64,000 nucleotides of DNA, taken from contig CAKZOU010000069.1 in the NCBI GenBank assembly GCA_937138255.1, positions 62,001 through 126,000 of the forward strand, in the 5' to 3' direction. The position numbers and the translations under genes are program-made. Of this stretch, positions 16,157 through 26,066 are shown in pieces. How positions within the stretch are numbered: the first letter of the stretch is position 1; every line of letters starts with the position of its first letter. The notes under the pieces are model-generated. The model was not told the origin of the DNA and did no database searches. It saw only the letters and a list, made by a program, of their open reading frames with translations. Source of the stretch: an uncultured Paracoccaceae bacterium (GTDB lineage: Bacteria > Pseudomonadota > Alphaproteobacteria > Rhodobacterales > Rhodobacteraceae).

Positions 16157-17226
16157 GGCTGCGTGGTCGCGGCCATCACCGCCTTGGCGATATCGGCCCC
16201 GGTGACACCCGGCATCTCGATGCCGTTGCCCGCAAGTGCTGCATCCGCGACAGCCCCAAGCGCCGCCTCGTCGAGATCGCAGCCACTGAGAGAGGCGGCC
16301 ACCATGTCGATCCCTTCAGGCGGCAGGCAGGTGAAATCGCCGCTGATATCCAGCTCCTGCACCTTTCCATCGTGGCTCACAAGCCGTGTGCGGATCATCC
16401 CGCCCGGCGCCTTGTGGCCACCTTCCGAGATATGCGTGTGTTCAGAAATCTTGACACCATGCGCCACCGAGCGGCGGGCCTTCATATAGGTCCAGTCGGG
16501 ATCGGCAAGCTCGGCCTCGGCCCGGGCGATGGCGGCCAATTCATCCTCGGTCGGCTGGTCATAGACAGGCTCGACCTTGAGCACATCGGCGCAGTGCTTG
16601 AGGAACCGCGCCTTGATATCGGCCCGGTCGGGCATCTGGCCCAGTTGCTTGACCATCGTCGTCATATAGTCGTCGAGCGTCTGGCGCAGTTTGTCGCGGA
16701 ATTTCTCGGACGGGACCTTGAGGCATTTCGACATGGTCTCGGTATCGAAATCGAGCATGAAGCTGCCGACCATCACGGTCGCCTCGCCGATCGAGGCCGC
16801 GCCCGTGCCACCGATCTTGCGGCCGTCGACATGGATATCGTTCACCGGGCGGTAGTTGGCGTTGATCCCCATCTCCTTGTAGGTCCGCACCACGGGTTCA
16901 ATGAACAGGGGATAGAGGTTGACCGCAAACTCTGGCGCCTTGTCGCGGGGATAGATGAAGTGAGTGAAAAGCTGGTTCTCGTCGAGATAGACCGCGCCCC
17001 CGCCCACATGGCGGCGATAGATCGGCAGGGTGTTGGCCTTGCAGAATTCCTCGTCGACCTCCTTGGCAACCTCCTGATGCATCCCCACGCAGACATAGGG
17101 TGTCTGCGGCGAGACGAGCGAGAGGATCGGATCGCTGTCGGGGCCGATTGTTTCGGCGAGGCCGTGGTAGACGGCTTGGCTCCGCAATGCCGGGACCATC
17201 CCGAAATCTAAGACTCTGAGTTTCAT
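16153..17226 (-). CDS. lplA: Lipoate-protein ligase of the sHdr-linked type, sLpl(AB)-like
   Basis: A 357-residue lipoate-protein ligase that would activate lipoate or octanoate with ATP and attach it to LbpA. Motifs seen are RRHVGGGAVY (71-80) for lipoyl-AMP binding and GRKIGGTGAA with the catalytic Lys137. The C-terminal 100 residues form the accessory domain found in single-chain AB ligases. The ATG at 17226 with GGAGGG just upstream is chosen over a longer frame. No LipS1/LipS2 lipoyl synthases are in the window, so either free lipoate is used or the synthases lie elsewhere. The cbbY gene is 84 bp upstream on the same strand. Confidence 0.9.
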   Translation of the reverse strand: MKLRVLDFGMVPALRSQAVYHGLAETIGPDSDPILSLVSPQTPYVCVGMHQEVAKEVDEEFCKANTLPIYRRHVGGGAVYLDENQLFTHFIYPRDKAPEFAVNLYPLFIEPVVRTYKEMGINANYRPVNDIHVDGRKIGGTGAASIGEATVMVGSFMLDFDTETMSKCLKVPSEKFRDKLRQTLDDYMTTMVKQLGQMPDRADIKARFLKHCADVLKVEPVYDQPTEDELAAIARAEAELADPDWTYMKARRSVAHGVKISEHTHISEGGHKAPGGMIRTRLVSHDGKVQELDISGDFTCLPPEGIDMVAASLSGCDLDEAALGAVADAALAGNGIEMPGVTGADIAKAVMAATTQP

Positions 17227-17265
17227 GCAACCCTCCCACAGGCAAAGCCGACGAAACACATCAGC

Positions 17266-17295
17266 TTTTTATAATGTGCCAGCGAATACGGCACA
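17266..17295 (-). promoter_or_regulatory. Inverted repeat and AT-rich box between cbbY and lplA
   Basis: TGTGCC and GGCACA form 6-bp arms around a 9-nt centre (17275-17295), followed on the minus strand by TTATAAAAAG. This could be a weak lplA promoter with an operator, or a partial terminator for the cbb operon, though there is no T tract. It is the only structure seen in the 84-bp gap. Confidence 0.3.
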
Positions 17296-17310
17296 GGGGA
17301 AGAGGAAAGG

Positions 17311-18015
17311 TCAGGCGGGCTGAACGAGGGCAGAAAGCGCCTCGATGGAGGCGATATTCCTTGCACCGAGGTCGGCCACGACCCATTCGGCCATCGAGAA
17401 ATCCTCGGCGGCCGTATAGCGCGAGGGTGTGACGATCACCCGAAGGCCTGCCGCTTGGGCGGAGATGACGCCGTTGCGGCTGTCTTCAAAGGCCAGAGCC
17501 TCCGATGGTTCGACCCCAAGGCGCTTGACCGCCAGATCGAATACGTCCGGCGCGGGCTTCTTGGCCACTACCTCGTCACCTGCCGCGATCACGTCGAAGA
17601 CCTCGCGGGCCTCCTTGCCCCAACAGGCGCGGCAAAGGGCATCGACGTTGGGGCGGTTGGTCGTCGTGGCGACCGCCACCTTCAGCCCCGCGGCACGGGC
17701 GGCAGCGATCAACTCGGCCACACCGGGGCGAAGCGAAAGCGCGCGCCCTTCGACAAGCGCGCCATAGCGGGCGGTCTTGGCCTTGTGCAGCGCGGCAATC
17801 TCCTCGTCGCTCGGGGCGCTCGCCCCGATATGGTCGCGGAAGGCGCGCATCCGCTCCTTGCCGCCGGTGGTTTTCAAGAGCCGGGTGTAGTCCTCGACGC
17901 TCCAGTGCCAGTCCATCCCCGCTTCCGCGAAGGTCTCGTTGAAGGCGCGGCGGTGGGCTTCTTCGGTTTCTGAAAGCGTCCCGTCCACATCGAAAATCAG
18001 GGCCCGCAGGGTCAC
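17311..18015 (-). CDS. cbbY: CbbY-type HAD phosphatase (xylulose-1,5-bisphosphate phosphatase)
   Basis: A 234-residue HAD-superfamily hydrolase. Motif I is FDVDGTLSETEEAH (nucleophile Asp9, acid/base Asp11), motif II the 'VATTTNRPN' threonines, motif III the Lys in 'VVAKKPAPD', and motif IV 'FEDSRNG'. CbbY removes xylulose-1,5-bisphosphate, an inhibitory by-product of RuBisCO. It starts with GTG overlapping the cbbZ stop by 4 bp, and is the last gene of the cbb operon before the sHdr locus. Confidence 0.9.
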   Translation of the reverse strand: MTLRALIFDVDGTLSETEEAHRRAFNETFAEAGMDWHWSVEDYTRLLKTTGGKERMRAFRDHIGASAPSDEEIAALHKAKTARYGALVEGRALSLRPGVAELIAAARAAGLKVAVATTTNRPNVDALCRACWGKEAREVFDVIAAGDEVVAKKPAPDVFDLAVKRLGVEPSEALAFEDSRNGVISAQAAGLRVIVTPSRYTAAEDFSMAEWVVADLGARNIASIEALSALVQPA

Positions 18016-18668
18016 GAGAGGGTGCCCATCTCGGCGACGATGCCCGGCAGTCTGGAGAAATCGGAAAAGGCGACCGCGTGCGGCAGGGCCGAGGTCGGCG
18101 TCTTGCGATAGCCCTCGGTGAAGAGGGCGAAGGGGACACCCGCACGCACAGCGGTCTCGGCGTCGATCTCGCTGTCGCCGACATAGACGCCCTCGCCGCC
18201 AAGCTCGGCGAAACAGGCGATGAGGGGATCAGGTTCGGGTTTCTTCACGGCAAGCGTGTCGCCGCAGACGAGCGACAAAAACACGCCGTCAAGTCCGACC
18301 GCTTTCAGGATATCGCGGGTCGGACCTTCGGGTTTGTTGGTGCAAAGGCCAAGCGGATGGCCGCACTCTGCCAGAACCGCAAGCGCATCGGCCACGCCGG
18401 GATAGAGCCGGGTCAACTTGCCGTTCACAGCGTCATAATGCCCGGCGATGCACTTGTGGAACTCGGGCCGCCGGCCCGCGTCGATCCCCCGCGCGTTCAT
18501 CACCCGATCCGACAGGACCGGCAGGCCGTTGCCGATGAACGAGGTGATCGTCTTGAGGTCGAGCGGCTCGAGGCCGAACTCCTCAAGCGCCCTCGCGGCG
18601 GCAAGGTGAATGTCGGGCGCGCTGTGAATGAGCGTGCCGTCGAGATCGAAAACAACAGCGGCTGTCAT
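18012..18668 (-). CDS. cbbZ: Phosphoglycolate phosphatase
   Basis: A 218-residue HAD phosphatase with motif [16 protein letters not shown], motif II '[10 protein letters not shown]', motif III 'KKPEPDPL' and motif IV '[11 protein letters not shown]'. It hydrolyses 2-phosphoglycolate, the toxic product of RuBisCO oxygenase activity. Start and stop overlap its neighbours cbbA and cbbY by 4 bp each, so all three are translationally coupled. Confidence 0.9.
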   Translation of the reverse strand: MTAAVVFDLDGTLIHSAPDIHLAAARALEEFGLEPLDLKTITSFIGNGLPVLSDRVMNARGIDAGRRPEFHKCIAGHYDAVNGKLTRLYPGVADALAVLAECGHPLGLCTNKPEGPTRDILKAVGLDGVFLSLVCGDTLAVKKPEPDPLIACFAELGGEGVYVGDSEIDAETAVRAGVPFALFTEGYRKTPTSALPHAVAFSDFSRLPGIVAEMGTLS

Positions 18669-19744
18669 GCGGCGCGTGCTGATGCGACTTTGGGATCAAG
18701 TATGCCCTTGGCGTAGCGCTTGGCCATGTCGTCCAACGAGACCGGCTTGATCTTGTGCGACTGGCCGGCCGTGCCGAACCGTTCGAACCGGTCGCGACAG
18801 AGGCGCTCGAGTTCGTCCATCGCAGGGATCATGAACTTGCGCGGATCGAACTCGGCGGCGCGTTCGGTGGCGACCTTGCGGAACTGGCCGGTCATGGCCA
18901 TCCGGCAGTCGGTGTCGATGTTGACCTTGCGGACGCCCATCTTGATGCCGCGCTCGATCTCTTCGACCGGCACACCATAGGTTTGCGACATATCCCCGCC
19001 ATAGGCGTTGATGAGGTCTTGAAGATACTGCGGCACCGAGGAGGAGCCGTGCATCACGAGGTGGGTGTTCGGCAGCTTCTCGTGGATCGCGGCGATGGTC
19101 GACATCGAGAGGATATCGCCATCGGGCTTGCGGCTGAACTTGTAGGCGCCGTGCGAGGTGCCGCAGGCGATGGCGAGGGCGTCGACCTTGGTGCGGGTCA
19201 CGAAATCGACGGCCTGATCGGGATCGGTCAGAAGCTGGTCGTGGCTCAGCTTGCCTTCCGCGCCCGAGCCATCCTCGGCGGCAGCTTCGCCCGACTCGAG
19301 GCTACCCAGAACGCCAAGCTCACCCTCGACCGACGCGCCGACAGCATGGGCAGCCTTGGTCACGCGCTCGGTGATCTCGACGTTGTAATCAAAGCTCGAG
19401 GGCGTCTTCATGTCTTCTTCGAGCGAGCCATCCATCATCACCGAGGTAAAGCCGTGGCGGATCGCGGAAAGGCAGGTGGCGTCGTTGTTGCCGTGGTCCT
19501 GATGCATGACGATGTGGGTATCGGGAAACATCTCGGTCAGCGCCTGCACCATGTGGCGCAGCATGATATCGCCCGCATAGGATCGCGCGCCGCGGCTTGC
19601 CTGAAGGATCACCGGGGCATCCGTGGCTGCAGCCGCCTTCACGATGGCGAGGCCCTGCTCCATGTTGTTGATGTTGAACGCGGGCACGCCATAGCCGTTT
19701 TCAGCCGCGTGATCGAGGAGTTGTCTCAGGGTAATCAGTGCCAT
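18665..19744 (-). CDS. cbbA: Class II fructose-1,6-/sedoheptulose-1,7-bisphosphate aldolase
   Basis: A 359-residue zinc-dependent class II aldolase. It begins '[19 protein letters not shown]' and shows the Zn-binding His region 'VMHQDHGNN' and '[11 protein letters not shown]', followed by the substrate-binding '[13 protein letters not shown]'. The ATG at 19744 sits behind GGGAGG; a longer frame to 19876 lacks support. It condenses triose phosphates to fructose-bisphosphate (and probably sedoheptulose-bisphosphate) in the regenerative half of the Calvin cycle. Confidence 0.94.
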   Translation of the reverse strand: MALITLRQLLDHAAENGYGVPAFNINNMEQGLAIVKAAAATDAPVILQASRGARSYAGDIMLRHMVQALTEMFPDTHIVMHQDHGNNDATCLSAIRHGFTSVMMDGSLEEDMKTPSSFDYNVEITERVTKAAHAVGASVEGELGVLGSLESGEAAAEDGSGAEGKLSHDQLLTDPDQAVDFVTRTKVDALAIACGTSHGAYKFSRKPDGDILSMSTIAAIHEKLPNTHLVMHGSSSVPQYLQDLINAYGGDMSQTYGVPVEEIERGIKMGVRKVNIDTDCRMAMTGQFRKVATERAAEFDPRKFMIPAMDELERLCRDRFERFGTAGQSHKIKPVSLDDMAKRYAKGILDPKVASARAA

Positions 19745-19787
19745 TCTTGCCTCCCTTGGGCGAGTATTCGGTGGACGCGGCGCGCCG

Positions 19788-21773
19788 TTAGATGAGCGAC
19801 CGCGCCAGATCGGCGACGGCCTCGGCGGTGATGCCGAAGTGACGATAGAGTTCGGGGGCGGGCGCAGAGGCGCCAAAGCCAGTCATGCCGACGAAGCCAT
19901 CCTCGGGGCGCAGGAGAATATCCCAGCCCTGACGGATCGCCGCCTCGATGCCGATGCGCGGGGCATCGCCCAGAACGGCTGCGCGGTCGGCAGCGGATTG
20001 CTTGGCGAAAAGCTCAAAACAGGGGGCCGAGACGACCGTGGCCTTGATCCCGCCCTCGGCCAGCTTGTCGGCGGCGGCGAGCGCGATCTCGATTTCCGAA
20101 CCGGTGGCGATCAGCGTCACGTCCCGCTCCTTGCCACCGCGCAAAACATAGGCGCCCTTGGCGGTCTTGTTGGCGTCTGAATGTTCGGTCCGCACGGTCG
20201 ACAGATTCTGGCGCGAGAGGGCGAGGACGGACGGCGTCGCTTTCTCGGTCATGGCGATCTGCCAAGCCTCGGCCGTCTCAACGGCATCGCAGGGGCGGAA
20301 CACCAGCATATTCGGCATGGCCCGCAGCGAGGCGATGGTCTCGACCGGCTGGTGCGTCGGGCCGTCTTCGCCAAGGCCAATGGAATCGTGGGTCATCACA
20401 TAGACCACCGGAACCCCCATCAGCGCCGAAAGGCGCATCGAGGGGCGGCAGTAATCGGCAAAGGCGAGGAAGGTGCCGCCATAGGGTTTCAGCCCCCCGT
20501 GCAGCGCCATGCCGTTCATCGCCGCCGCCATACCGTGTTCGCGGATGCCGTAGTGGATGTAGTCGCCGCAGAACGCACCCGGCGCGACCGAGGTCATTTT
20601 GGACGAACGGGTGTTGTTCGAGCCGGTGAGGTCGGCTGAGCCGCCCACGGTATTGGGCAGGGTCTCGTTGATCACCTCGAGCGCCATTTCGCTCGATTTG
20701 CGGGTGGCGACCTTGGGCTTGTCGGCCGAGAGCCTGGCCTTGTAGGCGGTGATCGCCGCGTCGAGCGCCTTGGCGTCGGGCGCGGCGTGGTGGGCTTTGA
20801 AGGCGGCGGCTTTCTTGCTTGCGGATAGGCGCTTGCCCCAAGCCTCGCGCGCGGCGTGGCCGCGGGCGGCGATGGCGTGCCAGCCGGAATAGACATCCTG
20901 CGGGATCTCGAAGGGCGGATGATCCCAGCCCAAGGCCGCGCGGGCGGCGGCGATCTCGGCGTCGCCAAGGGGCGCGCCGTGGACATGGTGGGTGCCTTGC
21001 TTGTTCGGCGCGCCAAAGCCGATCACCGTCTTGCAGGCGATCATCGAGGGGCGCTTGTCGGCGCGGGCAGCAGTGATCGCCTTTGCAATAGCCGCTTTGT
21101 CGTGGCCGTCGACCTTCTGGGTATGCCAGCCGGAGGCGGCAAAACGCGCGCATTGGTCGGTCGAGGTTGAAAGCTCGGTGCCGCCGTCAATGGTGATGCC
21201 GTTGTCGTCCCAGAAGACGATCAGATGCCCGAGGCCGAGGTGGCCGGCCATGTCGATCGCCTCGTGGCTGATGCCTTCCATAAGGCAGCCGTCGCCGGCC
21301 AGGACGTAGGTATAGTGATCCACCAGATCATCGCCAAAGCGGGCATTGAGCATCCGCTCGGCCAGCGCCATGCCGACCGAAGTCGAGATCCCCTGCCCCA
21401 AGGGGCCGGTGGTCGTCTCGATCCCCTTGGCGTGGCCGTATTCGGGGTGGCCCGCGGTGCGCGAGCCAAGCTGGCGGAAGGCGCGGATCTGGTCGAGCCC
21501 CATGTCGTCATAGCCCAGCAGATGATGTATCGCATAGACCAGCATCGAGCCGTGGCCGGCCGACATCACGAAACGGTCGCGGTCGGGCCATTTGTCATCC
21601 GACGGGTCGATTGTGATGAAGCGGTTGAAGAGAACCGTCGCCACATCCGCCAAACCCATCGGCGCGCCGGGGTGGCCCGAGTTGGCCGCCTGCACCGCGT
21701 CCATCGCCAGAACGCGGATCGCGGTGGCCATCTTGTCTTCGAGGGATGCCGAAACCGGCGCATGGGTGTTCAT
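19788..21773 (-). CDS. cbbT: Transketolase
   Basis: A 661-residue full-length transketolase. The thiamine-pyrophosphate motif starts '[13 protein letters not shown]', the N-terminal substrate loop is '[13 protein letters not shown]', and the central domain shows '[16 protein letters not shown]'. It moves two-carbon ketol units between sugar phosphates during ribulose-5-phosphate regeneration. It lies between cbbP (10-bp gap) and cbbA (43-bp gap) in the operon. A second housekeeping transketolase would be expected elsewhere in the genome. Confidence 0.95.
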   Translation of the reverse strand: MNTHAPVSASLEDKMATAIRVLAMDAVQAANSGHPGAPMGLADVATVLFNRFITIDPSDDKWPDRDRFVMSAGHGSMLVYAIHHLLGYDDMGLDQIRAFRQLGSRTAGHPEYGHAKGIETTTGPLGQGISTSVGMALAERMLNARFGDDLVDHYTYVLAGDGCLMEGISHEAIDMAGHLGLGHLIVFWDDNGITIDGGTELSTSTDQCARFAASGWHTQKVDGHDKAAIAKAITAARADKRPSMIACKTVIGFGAPNKQGTHHVHGAPLGDAEIAAARAALGWDHPPFEIPQDVYSGWHAIAARGHAAREAWGKRLSASKKAAAFKAHHAAPDAKALDAAITAYKARLSADKPKVATRKSSEMALEVINETLPNTVGGSADLTGSNNTRSSKMTSVAPGAFCGDYIHYGIREHGMAAAMNGMALHGGLKPYGGTFLAFADYCRPSMRLSALMGVPVVYVMTHDSIGLGEDGPTHQPVETIASLRAMPNMLVFRPCDAVETAEAWQIAMTEKATPSVLALSRQNLSTVRTEHSDANKTAKGAYVLRGGKERDVTLIATGSEIEIALAAADKLAEGGIKATVVSAPCFELFAKQSAADRAAVLGDAPRIGIEAAIRQGWDILLRPEDGFVGMTGFGASAPAPELYRHFGITAEAVADLARSLI

Positions 21774-21783
21774 GGCATTCTCC

Positions 21784-22656
21784 TCAGGCGCGCCGCGACT
21801 CGTGCACGAGCCGGTGGATCATCGGGGTGAAGATGAGCTGCATCGCGAGGTCCATCTTGCCGCCGGGAATGACGATCGAATTGGCGCGGCTCATCCAGCT
21901 GCCCTGGATCATCTGGGTGAGATAGGGGAAGTCGATACCGCGCGGGTTCTTGAAGCGGATCACGACGAGGCTCTCGTCGGCAGTCGGGATCCAGCGGGCG
22001 ATGAAGGGGTTCGAGGTGTCGACCACCGGCACGCGCTGAAAGTTGATGTCGGTCTCGGTAAACTGAGGCGTGATGCAATGCACATAGGCGTGCATCCGGC
22101 GCAGGATCACGTCGGTAACCGCTTCGGTCGAATAGCCGCGCTGGGCCTTGTCGCGGTGGATCTTCTGAATCCATTCGAGGTTGATGACCGGAACGACGCC
22201 AATCTTGAGATCGGCGAGAGCAGAAAGGTTGACTTCGCTGTTCTTCACCGCGCCATGGAGGCCTTCGTAGAATAGGACGTCGGACCCTTCCGCGAAAGGC
22301 GCCCAGTCGGTGAAGGTGCCGGGGGCAGAGCCGTATTTCGCCGCTTCCGCATCGTCGTGGACATAGTGACGGGTCTCGCCACACCCGGTTTCGGCATAGG
22401 TGCGAAACACCTCCTCGAGTTTGCCAAGCTCGTTGGCCTCGTAGGAGAAATGGCTGAAGGTCTGGTCGCCCGCGGCCTTGCGCTTGGTCAGCTCGTCTTT
22501 CATCGCCGCACGGTCAAAGCGATGAAAGGCGTCACCCTCGATCGAGACCGACTTGAAGCCCTCGCGGCGGAAGATCTGGTCGAAGGTGGTCTTGACCGTC
22601 GTGGTCCCCGCGCCGGAAGAGCCAGTGACCGAGATGATGGGGTGCTTCTTGCTCAT
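21784..22656 (-). CDS. cbbP: Phosphoribulokinase
   Basis: A 290-residue class I (bacterial) phosphoribulokinase that makes ribulose-1,5-bisphosphate from ribulose-5-phosphate and ATP. The P-loop reads [16 protein letters not shown] (residues about 10-25) and is followed by '[14 protein letters not shown]' with the substrate-binding residues and the Walker B region '[11 protein letters not shown]'. This enzyme is specific to the Calvin cycle, so the genome should also encode RuBisCO although none is in the window. Confidence 0.95.
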   Translation of the reverse strand: MSKKHPIISVTGSSGAGTTTVKTTFDQIFRREGFKSVSIEGDAFHRFDRAAMKDELTKRKAAGDQTFSHFSYEANELGKLEEVFRTYAETGCGETRHYVHDDAEAAKYGSAPGTFTDWAPFAEGSDVLFYEGLHGAVKNSEVNLSALADLKIGVVPVINLEWIQKIHRDKAQRGYSTEAVTDVILRRMHAYVHCITPQFTETDINFQRVPVVDTSNPFIARWIPTADESLVVIRFKNPRGIDFPYLTQMIQGSWMSRANSIVIPGGKMDLAMQLIFTPMIHRLVHESRRA

Positions 22657-22672
22657 ATCATTAGTCCTTGGT

Positions 22673-23680
22673 TCATGCGCGGAAAAGGCCGCGGTTGCCG
22701 AAGAGAGCGCTGACCTCTTCGTCGGGCAGATCGTGATAGGCGCTCACTCGGTCGACCTTGACGGAGGTGCCAAAAACGAAGGGCGTGCGGGCATGAAGCT
22801 CGGTCGCTGTCAGGCCTAGGATGCGGTCGGTGCCATTGGTGGCCTTGCCGCCCGCCTGTTCGATCAGGAAGGCGATGGGCGCGCATTCATAGACCATCCG
22901 CAGGCGCCCGTGCCGATAGCCTTCACGCTCGTCGGAGGGATAAAGGAAGATGCCGCCGCGGCTGATGATCCGGTGGGTTTCCGCCACCAGCGAAGCCACC
23001 CAGCGCATATTGAAATTCTTTGCCCTCGGGCCGGCGCTACCTGCAAGACAATCGTCGATATAGGCGCGGATCGGCTTGGACCAATGCCGATAGTTCGAGG
23101 CGTTGATGGCAAATTCCGATGAATTCGCCGGAATTTCGACGCCATCACGAACCAGAAGAAAGGCGTTCGTCTCGGGATCCAGAACATAATACAGAACGCC
23201 TTGTCCGAATGTCATCACAAGGGCGGTTTGCGGTCCGTAGATGATGTAGCCCGCGGCGACCTGTTCGCCAGTCGGCCGCAGGAAGCTTTCGTTGGCCCCC
23301 TCTTTGGCTTCGAAAATCGAAAATATCGTGCCGATCGAAACATTGACATCGATGTTGGAGGAACCGTCGAGCGGATCAATCGCCAGAGCGTAGCGGCCCT
23401 TTGGGCTTAGGGCGACGACGCTGTCCTGTTCCTCCGAGGCATACCAGCGAACGGCGGTCTTGCTCAGCGCCTTGGCAAAGGCCTCGTCGGCCATCACATC
23501 AAGGGCTTTTTGGCTGTCGCCGTCCGAGTTTTCGCCGACAGAGTGCCCGAGCGAACCGCCCAACGGCCCACGCGCTATTGTTCGGCTCAGGCTTCTGCCA
23601 ACATAGCAGAGAGCATTGATGACCGGAAAGAGATCCTCGGGGATCCTGTCTGGCGCAATGGCCACACTGCCTTCGGTCAT
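22673..23680 (-). CDS. cbbF: Class I fructose-1,6-bisphosphatase
   Basis: A 335-residue class I FBPase. The metal-binding motif '[19 protein letters not shown]' is intact, and the C-terminal '[20 protein letters not shown]' is characteristic. The ATG at 23680 has an ideal GGGAGGA ribosome binding site and is preferred to an upstream frame start at 23701. As first gene of the cbb operon it lies opposite cbbR, with the control region between. Confidence 0.94.
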   Translation of the reverse strand: MTEGSVAIAPDRIPEDLFPVINALCYVGRSLSRTIARGPLGGSLGHSVGENSDGDSQKALDVMADEAFAKALSKTAVRWYASEEQDSVVALSPKGRYALAIDPLDGSSNIDVNVSIGTIFSIFEAKEGANESFLRPTGEQVAAGYIIYGPQTALVMTFGQGVLYYVLDPETNAFLLVRDGVEIPANSSEFAINASNYRHWSKPIRAYIDDCLAGSAGPRAKNFNMRWVASLVAETHRIISRGGIFLYPSDEREGYRHGRLRMVYECAPIAFLIEQAGGKATNGTDRILGLTATELHARTPFVFGTSVKVDRVSAYHDLPDEEVSALFGNRGLFRA

Positions 23681-23737
23681 CTTGTCCTCCCTCAATGACA
23701 CAGGCTTGATATGACGGGGAGTGGGATGTAATAGAAT

Positions 23738-23761
23738 TTAATAAGTTGGAAAAACTATTAA
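23738..23761. promoter_or_regulatory. AT-rich imperfect dyad in the cbbR-cbbF intergenic region
   Basis: TTAATAAGTT and AACTATTAA are imperfect inverted arms in the 91-bp divergent promoter region. LysR regulators, including CbbR, bind AT-rich dyads in just this position. The core AGTT-N5-AACT is exact; the outer arms match with a one-base offset. Confidence 0.5.
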
Positions 23762-23771
23762 GTTTTTTGAA

Positions 23772-24725
23772 ATGTCCATCCTGCCCGCTCTCACCTTCAG
23801 GCAACTTCGCGCCCTCAAAATGGTCTGCGAGACCGGATCAATCACCGGCGCCGCCGAGAGGCTCTCACTGACCCCGCCAGCGGTTCACAACCAACTGAAA
23901 ACGCTTGCCAATACGATCGGCGCCGAGGTTGTGACTCGTGCAGCTTCCGGGGCCTTTGCGCCCACTCCTGAAGGCGCATCCCTACTTATCGCCATCGAGA
24001 AATCAGAGGCTGCGGTATCGCGGGCGCTTTATGAAATCGAAGCCTTGCGGCGTGGGGTCGCAGGGCAGGTCGTCTTGGGTGTTGTCAGCACAGGCAAATA
24101 CATTGCGCCAGGTATCGTGGCTCGCCTAAAGCGGAGCCATCCCGAGATCGAGATCCGGCTCGAGATAGGCAACCGCAACCAGATTATCGCAGGGCTCGAG
24201 TCTGAATGGATCGACGTGGCGATCATGGGACGCCCGCCGCGCCAGCCGTCTGTTACGGCCTATCCCATTGGCAATCATCCACATCTTTTGATCGCAAGCC
24301 CCGACAACCCGCTGAGCAAGAAGACGACAGCCAGCCACGACGAGATTCTCGATCAGACAATAATCCTGCGCGAGGAAGGGTCAGGCACCCGAATCCTCGC
24401 CATGCGGTTTTTGGACCGGATCGGAGAGGGCCGGCCGTTTCGCCAGATCGAAATGGATTCAAACGAAACCATCAAACAGGCAGTGATCGCCGACCTCGGC
24501 GTGGCGTTGATTTCAGCCCATACCGTGATCGACGAAATGGCCGCCGGGCGCCTCGTGCAAATCCGGGCCGAAAGCCTGCCAATCTATCGCCAATGGTTCG
24601 TCCTATATCGCGAAGAACTTCGCCTGAGTGGCGCCATGCAAAGCGTCATTGAAGCCATCCGCAATGAAAGCGCGGCGATCCTGCGATCTGAGGAAATTGC
24701 TCACCTGATCGGCGCGAACGCCTAG
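23772..24725 (+). CDS. cbbR: LysR-type regulator CbbR
   Basis: A 317-residue LysR-family activator. The N-terminal winged helix reads 'LTFRQLRALKMVCETGSITG' with 'LSLTPPAVHNQLKTL' as recognition helix, and the effector domain fills residues about 90-300. Its divergent position opposite cbbF, and the CbbR-type start, make it the regulator of CO2 fixation in response to metabolites such as RuBP or NADPH. The stop codon overlaps that of the convergent LysR gene at 24722. Confidence 0.92.
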   Translation: MSILPALTFRQLRALKMVCETGSITGAAERLSLTPPAVHNQLKTLANTIGAEVVTRAASGAFAPTPEGASLLIAIEKSEAAVSRALYEIEALRRGVAGQVVLGVVSTGKYIAPGIVARLKRSHPEIEIRLEIGNRNQIIAGLESEWIDVAIMGRPPRQPSVTAYPIGNHPHLLIASPDNPLSKKTTASHDEILDQTIILREEGSGTRILAMRFLDRIGEGRPFRQIEMDSNETIKQAVIADLGVALISAHTVIDEMAAGRLVQIRAESLPIYRQWFVLYREELRLSGAMQSVIEAIRNESAAILRSEEIAHLIGANA

Positions 24726-25651
24726 TCCGATGTTCCCTTCCCGGCCAGATCAAGCCATCTGGCCGTGATAGACGCTTCACCCATCAACCACTCACCGAAG
24801 CGGATGATTTGCGGCCGCATCAGCTGACGCGGGGTGATCTGAAAGACATAGGGATGCGGCGCGAGTAGGTTTTCGCGCATCGGCACGATGGGAAGGAAAT
24901 TTCCCTCATCAAGGTCCGCCTCCATCAGCGAAAGACCACAGACGAGAAACCCCACATCCTTGCGAACTGCCTCCAGAGCGTGTTTCGCGTGCTTGTAGTG
25001 AATTCCGCGTGCGGCACCTTCGGCGCGGCGGCCGAACCGTGCAATCCACTCGGGCCAGCCGGGGCGGTCCTCTCGGTCTCTTTGGGATTCAAGGTGCAAA
25101 AAGGGCATCCCGACAAGTCCATCGAGCCGATCTTCGGGATCAAAACGCCGGATGTTGTCGAGGCTGGCGACAGGAATGATCCGATCTCGATAGAGGACTT
25201 TGCCCTCCTTCTGATCTCCATATATGATCCTACAATCAGGGGCGGTCTTGCGCGCCGGTGCGTCCCCCTTCCCATTGACATTGAAATAGATGTTCGGGTT
25301 TTCCGCCCTAAACGCATTGAGGCGCGGCAAAAGCCACAGGTCGGCCCAATCCTCGTCGGCCTCGATATGGATTTCCGCCTGTCGTCCAAAGTCGAGCGCA
25401 TCGGCAGCGCGATCGAGCGCCGCGAAACCTTGGACAAGATCCTCGAGCGCGGCCTCAAGGTTGGCTGTGGGTCGAAGGCCAGACCGGCCGCGCGACAAAA
25501 GATCCGTGCCCAGATAATCTTCCAGCGCCCGGATCCGCTGTCCCACCGCAGCCGGGGTTATGCCGAGCGCATCTGCCGCCTCTTTGAGCGATCCAAAGCG
25601 GATCGCCATCTCAAGCGCCTGAAGGGATCTGAGGTGCGTCGCAGCTTTCAT
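24722..25651 (-). CDS. LysR-family transcriptional regulator (GcvA-like)
   Basis: A 309-residue LysR protein. The helix-turn-helix is 'FGSLKEAADALGITPAAVGQ' followed by 'RIRALEDYLGTDLLSRGRSG'; the effector domain is of the GcvA-like type. The ATG at 25651 starts at the HTH with no extension; a longer frame to 25795 would overlap the divergent promoter. It faces the DUF4242 gene across about 130 bp and may control it. The ligand is unknown. Confidence 0.85.
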   Translation of the reverse strand: MKAATHLRSLQALEMAIRFGSLKEAADALGITPAAVGQRIRALEDYLGTDLLSRGRSGLRPTANLEAALEDLVQGFAALDRAADALDFGRQAEIHIEADEDWADLWLLPRLNAFRAENPNIYFNVNGKGDAPARKTAPDCRIIYGDQKEGKVLYRDRIIPVASLDNIRRFDPEDRLDGLVGMPFLHLESQRDREDRPGWPEWIARFGRRAEGAARGIHYKHAKHALEAVRKDVGFLVCGLSLMEADLDEGNFLPIVPMRENLLAPHPYVFQITPRQLMRPQIIRFGEWLMGEASITARWLDLAGKGTSD

Positions 25652-25781
25652 TTCCGTCCCACTGGAATCGGGCCATTTGGGTATGCTAAATGTTTTCTTT
25701 AGTTGCCCAAAGAACTTTGAGTTGGATTTTATATGCCAAATTGATCCATTCTGGGGCTGCCAGCCAGAAGGAGTATGGCCC

Positions 25782-26066
25782 GTGGGCACGCTCAAACGTT
25801 ATCTGATTGAAAGGGATATCCTCGGGATTGGCGACTTTTCCGCCACCGAACTTTGCGGGGCAGCGAGGGCGTCCAATCAGGCGCTCAATGCTCTGGGAAC
25901 AGTAATCCAGTGGCAGCACAGCTATGTGGCCGAAGACAAGACGTTTTGCATCTATCTGGCCGATAGTCTTGAGACGATCAGACGACATTCGGAACTCAGC
26001 GGGATTCCCTTCACCAAGATTACCGAAATTCCGGGGATCATTGATCCCCTGACGGCCAACTACTAG
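25782..26066 (+). CDS. DUF4242 family small protein
   Basis: A 94-residue protein matching the DUF4242 pattern: 'KRYLIERDILGIGDFSA' at the N-terminus, 'QWQHSYVAEDKTFCIYLA' in the middle and 'FTKITEIPGIIDP' near the end. The GTG at 25782 with AGGAG 9 nt upstream gives the usual family length; an earlier in-frame ATG at 25677 would add 35 residues that do not look conserved. The family is small ferredoxin-fold (dimeric alpha-beta barrel-like) proteins, some annotated as nickel-binding; the function is not established. It is divergent from a LysR regulator. Confidence 0.75.
   Translation: MGTLKRYLIERDILGIGDFSATELCGAARASNQALNALGTVIQWQHSYVAEDKTFCIYLADSLETIRRHSELSGIPFTKITEIPGIIDPLTANY

Noticed and set aside
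17266-17285. Sigma54-type promoter before lplA (TGGCAC on the minus strand)
   Set aside because: The GC element is absent at the required distance; AT-rich sequence follows instead.
24722-24725. Overlapping stop codons of cbbR and the LysR gene (and likewise at 26063-26066)
   Set aside because: Common in compact bacterial genomes with convergent genes; no sign of frameshift or truncation.
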